Part shown: piece by piece, positions 36,201-48,200 of the stretch | How the letters are laid out: every line of letters starts with the position of its first letter | Numbering within the stretch: the stretch's first letter is position 1 | DNA from: Colocasia esculenta | Taxonomy: Eukaryota > Streptophyta > Magnoliopsida > Alismatales > Araceae | Assembly: GCA_014218235.1 (NCBI GenBank) | Contig: CM024755.1 | Span: forward strand, 34,244,713 to 34,308,712 | Length of the DNA stretch: 64,000 nucleotides | Direction: 5' to 3' | Position numbers and translations under genes: made by a program | Notes under the pieces: model-generated | What the model was told of the DNA's origin: nothing | Database searches by the model: none | The model's input: the letters and a program-made list of their open reading frames with translations, nothing else

Positions 36201-39200
36201 AAAAAAGGACGTCATGAAGGATCTCCCTCCGAAGAAGGAACTAATTTTACGTGTTGAATTAAGCAGCAAACAGAAAGAGTTTTATAAGGCTATTCTTACT
36301 CGTAACTACCAGATTTTAACCCGGCGTGGTGGTGCACAGGTAACTTTCTGTGGTTAAATAAATTGATTCTCTTTGCAATACATGGTTAAGCACAACAATT
36401 TCTTCCGTGTAGATTTCTCTTATCAATGTGGTCATGGAATTGCGCAAGCTTTGTTGTCATGCATACATGATGGAAGGAGTTGAACCTGAAGTTGAGCCAG
36501 AAGATGCCAGTGCGGGCTTAAGGTAATTTGATGTAACCAAGTATGTGTGCTGTTTTTTTTTTTGAATGTAATTGTGTAGTTACTATTTTCGGAAGAATTC
36601 TCTATACTCGTCTTCTATGGAAAAAATGAATCTGCTTTTTTTACCTAAACATGGATATTGACAAAAAGCCAAGGTTTTCTATTAGTTATTTGGTTTCTAA
36701 CTCCTATGACCTTTCACATTTATGATCTGCCTCTCTAATCCAGATTTTTATGAGCCCTCACGATTACATATGTATTTAGCAAACCCTTTAGAGGGGTTTC
36801 TTGCAAAAAATTGAGGGGCTTAATGACATTATGGGGCATCTCTCTAAATACCTTGAGATTTTTGCGGAGTCATAAATGGTAAATCCATAAATATGAAAAC
36901 TTATGGGGTTTGAAAACTGAAAATCTCTTTCCAAAATTTGTACAAACTACTTGGTCAGAATGTGAAAAATTGTTTTATTGTTAACTCATTATTTCGTCTA
37001 ACCAAATTGAAGCAAAGCTTTGTTTGATCTGGTTGCAACACCTAGTTGGCTTTAACCTTTTTTTTTGGGGTTGGAAAACTAACCTATTACATTGAATTAA
37101 CTAGAATGTATGGACGGCTATGTGCACCACATGTTGACTGTGTTGGCCTTCTGAAATGCAGTGTGTGTGTAGAGGTATTCTTTAGTCCCACATTGAAAGA
37201 TAGTGAGAACAAGTGTGTACTTATCAGCAAGAGTCTCACCTCTTCTCCTAAGAGGGCTCTTTTAAAGGACAAAACTCCAAACATGGGGACAATACCTCTT
37301 GGGAGGCACACTTAAATCACGTCTCTTCATTGGCGCCGTCTGTGGGAACGAACGAGAGGCCATGTGCCCTACCCGAGCGTCTCATCTTCATGAGACCCGC
37401 ACATCCTTATCCTCACTGAGGGGGCTGTGTAGAGATATTCTTTAGTCCCACATTGAAAGATAGTGAGAACAAGTGTGTACTTATTATCAATAGTCTCACC
37501 TCTTCTCCCAAGAGGGTCATTTTAAAAGACAAAATCCCAAGCATGGGGACAATATTTCTTGGGAGGCACACTTAAATCACGTCTCTTTAGTGTGTATGTT
37601 TCTTTGTCAACGCTTGTAAAGCCTTCATGTCAGGCAGATGTGCCTCGCACTTGGGATATATAATTTGATGTTTGAAGAAAATTGATGGTAGATACGGCTG
37701 TAGATAAAGTTTATAGTGGAAAAATAATCTATTCCAGTAGTTGCTGATGGCTTATTAGAGTAGTTAACTATTTCTTCTTTATGACAGGCAACTTTTGGAA
37801 TTTTCTGGCAAAATGCATCTATTGGATAAGATGATGGTAAAACTTAAAGAGCAAGGACATAGAGTGCTTATTTATTCACAGTTTCAGCATATGCTGGATC
37901 TGTTAGAAGATTACGTAAATTACAAGGTATTCATTTTGGAATTTGCTTTGGCATGTACTTATGTTTTTACTTGCATGAGATTCAAATGCATGATGTTCTC
38001 CGACAGTTATTAAATCAAGATGTTTCTTGGTTGATATTGTATTTTGCTTTTATTTTCAAGAAATGGAGCTATGAGCGTATTGATGGCAAGATTAGCGGGG
38101 CAGAGAGACAAATTCGTATTGACCGCTTCAATGCGAAGAACTCAACCAGATTTTGTTTCTTGCTCTCTACCCGCGCAGGAGGTTTAGGGATTAATTTAGC
38201 AACAGCTGATACTGTTATCATATATGACAGGTTCAGTCATAATCCTTTTAATTTACCACTCAAGGATGATGCAATTCTGTAATCTTTTCTGTGATTTTTC
38301 TGGGTTCATTTTGTTCTTCATTAAATTGGAAATCTCTGCTTGTGTGCAGCGATTGGAATCCTCATGCAGATCTACAAGCAATGGCTAGGGCTCATCGGCT
38401 AGGGCAGACAAATAAGGTTTCATATAGCTCCAAGGATATCCAGATAAAGAAGGAAAACTTCTATACTCTGTTGCTTAATTGTTGCTTGTTGCAGGTGATG
38501 ATTTTCCGGCTTGTTACTCGTGGTACTATTGAAGAAAGAATGATGCAAATGACCAAGAAAAAGATGATTTTGGAACATCTTGTTGTTGGCCGTCTTAAGT
38601 CACAGACTGTGAACCAGGTACCCCATTTCATTTTGAATGAATACTCACTCGCCATTTACGAACATGATCTACACTTTTCTACTCAAAAGAAAACATCTTG
38701 TGCTTTATTAATTGTGGAGCGGGCACAACAGACTATGGATCATATGGTCCATCATTCTTTCAAACTCTGGTGGATAATACCAACCTGTACTACCTGGACA
38801 CACAGCGTGACTATTGTAGTTGTGGATGTGTAAGTGAATCCAAGGCCTAAGATTGCATGGTTCTTGGTTAGAGGTCTGCTGCATTGATAGATTCCCTGCT
38901 TTTTTGTTCTAGTGGCTCCTCTTTTGAGCAGTCTGTGAAACAAGGCAGGGGCGTTATGTATCTTAAATGCTTTTCTGACGTCTACATAGGGTTGTGCATT
39001 CTCATTTTCAATGATTCACGTCAAGGGAGTTGGATCAGCTCTTTGTCATTGGACTTTGTGTAATTCTTTGATGAAGTCAGTGGTGTGAAGGTGAACTCTG
39101 GGATCTGATGGTGGATCTGAATATGGAAGTAGGCACATTTTGAGGGTAGCAACTTTCTTAGGTTGTGGGATCGATGATCCCCCCTGCACCAGGGATTTTC

Positions 39201-42200
39201 TACATCACTCAGAAATTCAGAAGTTTGATTCGAGACTAGCAGGACACAAAGGAGTACTTTTATCCTGCGGTGTTAAATCGTGCTCTATCAGGCGGTTCTG
39301 GACAGTCTTCCAACTTTTTTTCTATCTCTATTCAGGATCCAAAGACAGTGATAGAGAAGTTAGAAATAATCCATCATAGGCTTTTCTAGCATTCTTGTGG
39401 GGGTAGATGCAAAGGGTTGACATGACATCAACTGGAGGGTTTTCCCCAACAAGTAGGTGACCTAGGCCTAAATAACATTAGAGACTTTAACTTGGCACTT
39501 CTTGGCAAATGTATTTCGAAGGATGGCATAGAGAGTGGAGGACCTGGATTATGAGGGAATAGAAATACTGTATAAGGTCCATACTATTGGGAATCTTCTT
39601 GACTCCCTCTAGTCATATTTCTCAACGTTCAGAGCATGGATGACATAGTCGGATCGGGGTGCTGGGTCGGACCCAGCCGACCCCGATCCGAGTCGGGTCG
39701 GGTCATAGGATCCGCCTGACTTCATGGGAGTCTGGCCGATCCAGGATTGGCCAGGTTAAAAAATGAAGAAAAATGTGAAAAAAAAATCAGGAAAAATCAG
39801 AGAAAAGTCTGAAAAATCAGTAAAAATTGCAGAAAATTATGAAAACACGATGGAAGACTGCTTCCACAACATTGGTCGGTTGAGAAGTTAGTCAAAACAC
39901 ACGATGTTCACACGCACATTTACTCCTGTTAATTGACACAGTCATTCATATAATTAGTAGCATCCTCCGGCCTCCGATCTGTAGACAATAATTGTGATGA
40001 TAGAGAATGGAGGCGAAGCACGAGGTTGGAAATGTTAGTTTGTAAGCATATGTCACGACGCCTTATTAAACTAATCAATGAATTGTATGTGTACAAGCTT
40101 CCATCTCCAATTCCATGCATCATTATTTCTCCATGCATTGACCCGCGCTTTAATTCAGTCCTCCTTGCATGCACCGGCATTATTAATTATTAGTTACTAG
40201 ATCGGCTCTCTCAACCCCCCTGTAAGGGCGGCCGGGTAATTAAGTGTGAAGAAGACGAGTCAGTTCGATCGGTCAAACTTGGATCAGCTAGCTCTCTCGT
40301 AACCTTCCTCGTTGGATCCTCCATGAGTTCCTTCGGCCTTCGCAGTAGTATTCTGTGGTAGCACCTGGGAAAGCGGATTCATACCCGCCGGTTAGCCCCC
40401 ACGACCCATCGTTTTAACCCGTCAACGTCAAATGTACGACACCTTATTTTGTTGAGGGGGTGGGGTTTGTTAATTTCCTTTTCCACCCCCTGCTCTTTTT
40501 GACATCACAATGCTACGATTGAGTCAGAAAAGACTTGATGAATCTTTTAAAATTTTAATATATATAAAAATACTCTATCAGTTACAGTCCAGGCCACGTG
40601 TCCCGTGTGTTTGTGTTTTACTGGCTAGAAGAGACCCACGTGGACGTATCGGGACATAACGACTTACTTATGGGCACAGTCATGATGAGAAGAGGTCAAT
40701 TGAGCTCTAACTGGACCAGTGAAAGAGGTCTGTGTGCATACCGAATTAATTACAATATTTAATCTTTGGTTACTAACTAAGAATATTTGTAGTCTATATT
40801 CAGGCCCGAGTGAAGCGTATCCTATATGTAGCTATATATAGTACGTGGCTCTGCTGGCGGCAAGCCTTCTCGGAGCTCCGGCGGCGGTGGCAAGGGAGGG
40901 GACCTCTGGAGGGGGGGCAGGGGGCTGGGAGGGGCGGAGGGGGCAACCTGTCTCGGGACTGTGCAGACAGCTCTCTGTCTGCGCAGTCCCGATCCCTCCT
41001 TAAGAAGGGATCCGCAGGAGTCTGCCCTAGTCGGGCTGGATCCACGGGAAGCGGTCCGCTCCAGGCAGATCCGGCCCGACTAGGGCCGACTCCATTAAAA
41101 GGAGCCCCGCTTCCCGTGGAAGCGGCCTGGAGCGAGTGGAATCGGGGTGGAATGCTCAAAGTAGGACTGAGTCGGCCGGACTCCACCCGATCCCGGTCGA
41201 TGCACCCAGATTCTACCTTATACCGTGGGTGGGTGGTTGCCCCCCCTCCCCCCCAACACACCAAAATCGGGTTGCCATAGGCCGATTTTGCCATCCATAG
41301 TTCAGAATGGGATTCTGCAGGTTTAGGATACTGTATATTGTGCCAGACTTATGGTCATTAGTGGTGGTTCATTTTGGAATGCCAAGAGTAAACCTATACC
41401 ACTCATGATCAAGCCTGAATCACCAGTAGCCTGAGCCATGGAGAGGCCAAATATTTCTCATTCAGATGGCAGTGGGCTCCCCTTGGGACAATGAAATCTT
41501 AAGGTTGGAACCCAATTGAAACGTGGGTCGGTACCCACACTGCATTTATGTTCATGGTGGGAGTTGATGCTGCGACCTCACAGTTTTCTGTAAAGCACCT
41601 GTCCAACTTTCCCATCCCATGGGATATCATGAGTAGTGGTTAGCAGTGCTGCTTTGAAAGATGTATGGTGAGTCTCACTACCCTCTGGGATCTTGTTCTT
41701 TTAGTTCTAGAATTACCTCTCTTCCTTCAACTACAGTTGCTTAGCTTTTCCAGCCTTCTACTTTGGGAGTAATGCTATTTGCTGTTGAGGAGAGGCTCAT
41801 CCAATGATGAGATTAACCAACCGGTAGAATTGTTGAGTCTAGAAGAGGAAAACTGTGTCAGTGCCAGGCAGATTTTGAATACTAGGATGGAAAATAGTGA
41901 GAGATCCCCAATGGCTCGATATTAGGGGATGATGTGAAGGGTTGGCTCGATATTAATCAGTGCAGAGATTGCCAGCTCAAGAAGAATGGAGTGGGTGTTA
42001 GAGACCTTAGACTCTTTAATCTGGCCATTCTCTCTAATTGACTTTGAAAGCTCGGCATTTAGAGCTGGCCTATGCTTGCTGGTTGTCAAGGTCCCAAGGA
42101 AAAAACACTACTGTAGAAGCTGCCTTGGGATATCCTTCCGCTGCAGTCTTATATGTTATCCCAGTTTGCAAAGGCATCCTTCTTGCTGCTGATGCTATTC

Positions 42201-45200
42201 AGTCTCTCTGTGTGGTGATCGTCATCATCCGAACCCAGTAAGGATCCAATACCAACTCTGCTAACCCATGAGCCACATAGATTTGGAAGGGTAATCAACT
42301 TCTGTCCAGTGGGAATAGAAGTACGCAAGCATAACATGCATAAATATTCACATATCCACAAGACTTCATATATATATGCTCATAATTTACATTGTCCCAT
42401 CACATAATTCCAGTTCAAAAGAAAACAACTTGGGGCGTACCTTGAGGTGTATAACTCACGACAACACTACAGGAAGAAGAGGTCCTCTCACTGTGCAGTG
42501 TCAATTCTGGTTTAGGAACTAGTAGCTTGCTTGACTTCACCTGAAAGAGAAGTAGGGGAATGGGCCTCACAATTTCATTGGCCCAGTAGGAAGGCCCCCA
42601 AAAATGTCAGAGCAAGCCATACATTTATCAACTAGCAGTTGATCATGATAATAGTCAAAGATGTGCTGCTAATGAACAATAAATAATCCATCCCCATCAC
42701 ACTCTTACTGCTTATACACAACTCGAGCTGATCGGTACGAAGCCAACACTCGGATCACAGAAACCGGCTTGCAGAAGCCAGTTCTTGACCTGGATAAGAG
42801 AAACAATATGAAACCTCACACTAGCCTCACAATCAGAAAGACCCACTCCACGCCTGGCAACCCAGACTAGGAAAGGCATGTGGATACCAGACCCTCCCCA
42901 ACACCCCCCCCCCCTCCAACACACACACACTTCTCATGCCTGGCTATCTCATTTAGGTTCCGGAACCCAAATAGCGAGGCAAGTGAGAACAACTATGGGA
43001 CTAGCTGGGGACCTAGCACAAGGCAGACCTGCTAGGTGTCCCACTTGCCCAGCAACGAGTACTTAAGCGGACGGCAATGCTGCTCTAGGCCATCTTTTCC
43101 CTGTTCGGACGAGGCACAATAGAAGGGGGGGGGGTCCAAAAAGATGCCACCAAACCCTTTTAGTGTACACAACACCGGAATTAATCCCGTAAGCACACAC
43201 AGTGCAATGTACACAGTACCAGGGTACCCGACTAGTGAGGTATTGGGCACGCCAATAATTCCAAACTTGGTAGAAAGTAGAAACATCTCGTAGAACCATT
43301 TACACCTCCGTACAGAAAACCTATGCGGCTGTACTTTAAACGTGCCAAACATAGTTGCCATGACTCAAAAAGCGCCACCCACATAGGGCCAATTCAGAAG
43401 TCAAAACGTGACTGGAAGGTAGAATTGGCTGATCTGGATCGGGATTGGCCGATTCTGGCTGATTATCGGCCTGATTCAGATCGGGATTGGCCCTGGCTGA
43501 TTCCTTGGCCGATCCTATCCTGCCTTCCATTGCCAAGGGTGGCGTGTTCCTCTCAGGGCGTGTTCTACCACAGAGCGCAGAAACCTGCCTTTCAGCCCAG
43601 AAATTACATCCAACCTTCATTTCACATTCTTACACACACTGTACATGTACGAAAATGTAAAGAACAACAGGATGGACATAAAAACCGTAGGAAAATCCCC
43701 TAAACATGGTTCTAAGCATAATTTCTAGCAAAATAACCATGCATGCACAATCTAAAGCTCGAACCAACAGCCAAACCATTAGAACTAGTGATAAAAGCCT
43801 CCATAAACAGAAGATCACTCAGAAAACCGTGGGGGAGGGAAGCTGTGCTACCAAAAGGAGAAAAATGGCCCATTTGGGCCTTCTTGTGATCTGGCTGTCT
43901 CCTCTAAGCCAAAACCAACTCCAAATCACCCTAGACAGCTGAAGATCACGAAACCTGCAAAATTCTGTTCTGGGTCAGAGTTGAGGCTGCCAAACCTCAC
44001 TCTGCTGACCGAAACAGGGTAATAATGCACTGGAATTGGAGACCCACCTTTATGACACGGTGTGTTTCTAAATGTGTCGTCCCAGGTAGCCACGTTAAGA
44101 ATTAAGTGCCATGCGTCCCTCTGGAGTGCCACGTGTCATCCTGGGTCGACATGTGCCCCAGACACCCGATCAAACCAACTAAAAGCAGACACATCAGTCA
44201 GATGAACCGCGAATAGAAACTCCCAACCCTCATGGGCGTGACTCGGAAAACAAACGCACTTTTCTGAAGAGGCTTGTTCAGAATGCGCCTTCCATCCCAG
44301 CCGTGTCTTAAAAGGCTTAAGCCGCGCTGATTGTTCCCAGCGTGACTCAAGATAGGAACCCAGAAAGCACAGAAACCTGCGTTTTCCAATCCAGATGACA
44401 CCACATCCAGCCAAACCATGGCCAAAGCACCTGCACTGGCCATACAATGGCAACACAACTGGCTAGAATCCAACAAGGAGGATCCGAAAACCAAATACAC
44501 TACACTATATTGTGAGCTTTGGGGTGGTCACTGATGCTTGTTTTCGAAGTATAGATTGTGGTGTAGATCTTTGGGGGACAGTTTCCTGTTGTTTGGTATT
44601 GCATCACTGCCTTCAGCAGCAGTTGAGTGGGATGTATCATGTATTAATCAAGGGTTGTCGGTGTCCGGCCTTCTGATGACAGTTGAAGCATGATGTGTTT
44701 GCCCAGATGGCTGATCATCTATTGCTTCTCTTAGGTTTCAAGTTGGGTACTTCATCCGAAGGCGAAGATCGCTGGATTTGGAGGTGGACTCCAAATGAGT
44801 TCTTTAGAGTAAAATCAGCTTATGGCTTCATTGAAGACAGGGGGTGTCTCTCACACTCTTGCTGTTGAGATTTGTGGAAGCCTACCTGCCCCCTTAAGGT
44901 TAGAATTTTGATGTGGGGAGTCTTCCATTGCAAGCTTTGCTTGGTTAATTGATTTTGTATGGGCAGTTTCTGCAGTCTTTGTGATGAGGAGGAGACTGGA
45001 CCATTTCTTCTTGTAGTGTGCTTTTGCCCATGTTATACGGCAGCGGGGTTTTTGTAAATTTCAGTGTTACAAGGTTATTGCTAGGCCAGTTGAATGTTTT
45101 GTGAACTGGTGGCTCTTCCACTTGGTGGCTGAAACATGACTGCTAGCTAGGGTGTCTGACTTTGCATGCTCTCTTATGTTTCATTTGGAATTTGGAGGAA

Positions 45201-48200
45201 AAGTAAGTTCAGATCTTTTAAGAGGCCCCCAACCAGAGAAAGGTGTGGACGCTTGTGCATGCCAAGCAAAGGAGTTGGTTTACTTTCATAGCAGGGAATG
45301 GGGCGTAATTTTTTTGTAAAGTGGACGCTTGTAAATATTTTATTTTTCCTTAGCTTGGCATGCAGAGGTCCCTCCTTTGCTGCCACCTTTTTATTTACGG
45401 GAGTTGGTCTTACTCCAATTTTGTAATCTTTTTCTCTTTATAAAAGTTGTGGCACTATCCACTTTCTAAATGGAACAGAATCTATTTGAAACCAAAGCTT
45501 GAAATGCAGTTGAGTGGCCTTAAAAATGCACAGGTTACTTCCACTTAAATACTTGTCCTAAGGAGATAAAAAGGGAGGCTGACTTCGGGCGGGATTCAGC
45601 TAATTAAAGCCAAGATAGAAGTAGAACTGATGTTTTAGTTCAACTCATTATTGTGAACCTTGATGCTTCCTGAAAAGTGAATGGGAAGTTGGTATATGGA
45701 AATACAAAATTGTTCTGATTTTCGCTCTGGATAGTGTTGGATATTTTAAATACAATTGAGCTGATTTTCCCGCAGGCCATACTTACTGAATTGTATTTCT
45801 TCATTGTCAAATAAAATGAAAGCCCCCTGCTTCGAACCTAGGTGAGGGCGGTTTTGGTGTGTGGGTTGAGAGCCCCCAAGTTCAAATCTTGGTGGCCCGT
45901 GTTCATATTGTTTATTTGAGTGCCAATTCGGGGCGAATCAGATTCGCCCTGATTCGATCCGATTTGGCTTGAATCGGGCAGATTCGGGTGGATCCGGCCA
46001 AGAAGCCATGGTTCTGCCCTAGGTGTGGCCAGATTCGCATGGATTTGATGTTTTTTTGGCTGATTCTCTGTGTAAAGCCTCCTATGAAGAATTTCATGTA
46101 TAACTGATGATATTTATGCCATGTAATGCTACACAAACATCCATTTTCAATCAATTTTTTTAGAAATTGAGTACAAAGTACAAACATGAAACATGAAACT
46201 CAATTCTAAATACAAAATACAATGACACTCGTACAAACATCAAACTCAAATCCAAATACAAAATACAATGAGTCCAGTACCCCTAATATCCTTGCTGATA
46301 TGGATCATATGTACCCCACTGGGGCTGGACAGACTAATCTGACTCTGAGGGTAGCTCCCCAATAAGATGATAACTTTTGGTTTGAGACACAAAGGTACGA
46401 AACTCATCCCAAGACATCATGGTGTTGTATCTAGTCCGAAACTCCCTCACATAGTGGTCCCACATCTCGCAACCAGGACGGACTACCCTCAGACTCGCCA
46501 TTTGTACATCCTCTAAAGGAGCATAAATCTGAACAGGAACATGAACAAGAACAGATGGAGGTGGATAAAATTATGGTGCAGGGTAGCCTGTGGTGGCGTA
46601 GCCACTATAGCCACTAGAGTAGCCTGTGTCGGATGAATCTTGCTGATAACTATGGCCCCTATACGATCCTACAGACTCATGTGTGCTCATTCTCTTAAAA
46701 TCAGATATCTTAGTGTTATAGCTATCACTGTCCACTGCTGACCCTTCTGCACGACCACCTTTCACAAACTTCCGCCTTCTATTGTACTGCACTAGGGCGC
46801 CATGATCTCCATCTTGGGTGCAATGGTCAACATAGTGCTGCTCCGCTGTGAATACCATCCCACCATCGCTGCCCCCTCCCTGTCCACTCTCACATTCGCC
46901 GGCCCTCCCCCATCTCCATCATTACCGCCGTCCCCTCCCCCATCTCCATCACCTCCCCCTACAGACCCTCCCGGTGAACCAGTAGTCATGGAATCATGGG
47001 AGCGGCTGCTGAGTAATCGGGGCGAATCCTCAGAAGGTGTTTCTTCTGCATTTGGATCCAAGGTTTCTAAATCTACAATATCAAGTGGATCTTCAACAGG
47101 CGCATCCATTTTTTCCCCCTTTCTTGGATCCCCAAGAGAACCAACTCTTCTTCTTTTGTGCTGGGGTAGGTGGCTCTCGTATGACAATACCTTTGGCTGG
47201 GTCACATGCTTGACCTTTGTCCTTCCCCTTTCCTTTTGCAGGTTGGGATGTTGCCACTGCCTTTCCTTTCGCAGCTTGGGATGGAGTAGTAGATTGCGTA
47301 TGTTGCCCTTCTTTCTTGGTTGTGAGGAAGCAATTGCAGGTACTTCTCTCATAGACTGTGAGCGGGCTGTAGGGCCTAGCATCAATCTTTCAAAGTCCAC
47401 ATCATCATCAAAATTTGCACCACCTGTAATAATCCTCAACATCACAAATTAAGGTATGGACAAGCACAAAATATTGAATGAATACGTTTAATAAATGATA
47501 ACTACTGTCTCATCTCTAGAAGGCATGGCACGTTCCATTCGTAAGTCGCCAAGAAGATCCACCTCATCCTCTGCTTCAGCCCAGAATTGAGAAGAATGTG
47601 GCTGTCCCACATCTCCATGTTCTCCCTCCTCTTCTGCAACTTCTACAACCCTAGCTAAGAATGTGTTAGGACGAGGTGGATCTTCAGGATCATCTGCCTC
47701 CTCATCTAACTCGTACTCTCCTCGCTCTGTGGTCGCTCGTGCAACCCATGCAGCCATTGGGTCTTCATCATCTCGTAGGAACCTAATGTCATTCGGATCA
47801 TACTCCACCTCCCCCCGCTTTGGATCATTTATGAGATGTTTCACTCTCAACCTCATATTGTAGTGCACATACACCAAATTGTCCAAGCGCATATGTGACA
47901 ATCTGTTTCGGACTTTGGTGTGTATCAATGTAAAGGTGCTCCAATTTCTCTCACACCCACTGGAGGAGGAGGTCTGTGACATGATCTTCACTGCAATTTT
48001 CCTCAATATGGGTGTTGAGTGCCCAAAGTTGAACCACCAATCAGCTGCAAAAAAAGTTAGTGATACTCAATTAGTCAATCGTTGGGTGTACTAATATCCA
48101 TGAATGAAAAGGAAAACACATTACCGCCGTCAATGCGGTCCCGACCAGCAATGGTGGATGGCTCCGCAAAACTCCCAACCCCTTCTCGAAAGCTCTTCAT

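Larger units (their letters stand above)
39635..41299. mobile_element. Non-autonomous hAT element carrying a captured segment (element F)
   Basis: Ends are CATGGATGACATAGTCGG and, inverted from the right, TATGGATGGCAAAATCGG (14 of 18 match). They are flanked by GTTCAGAG (39627-39634) and GTTCAGAA (41300-41307), a 7 of 8 TSD. Its left subterminal region (to about 39850) matches the right end of element D, including the GATCCAGGAT(C/T)GGCCAG word and the A-rich tract. Between about 39880 and 40860 lies unrelated DNA with promoter-like features. It has no transposase. Confidence 0.8.

Noticed and set aside
43032..43361. 109-codon minus-strand frame
   Set aside because: No recognisable domain; surrounded by C/G homopolymer runs in repeat-like DNA.
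45838..45890. Possible tRNA gene or tRNA-derived SINE (GTTCAAATC and TTCGAACC B-box-like words)
   Set aside because: No acceptor stem, A box or cloverleaf can be drawn, and no SINE tail or TSD is present.
46802..47452. 216-codon + strand frame opposite the hAT tail (and 51182-51808 opposite element B)
   Set aside because: These are shadows of the Gly/Ser/acidic minus-strand tail exon. The + strand reading is only Pro/Ser-rich, with no family features.
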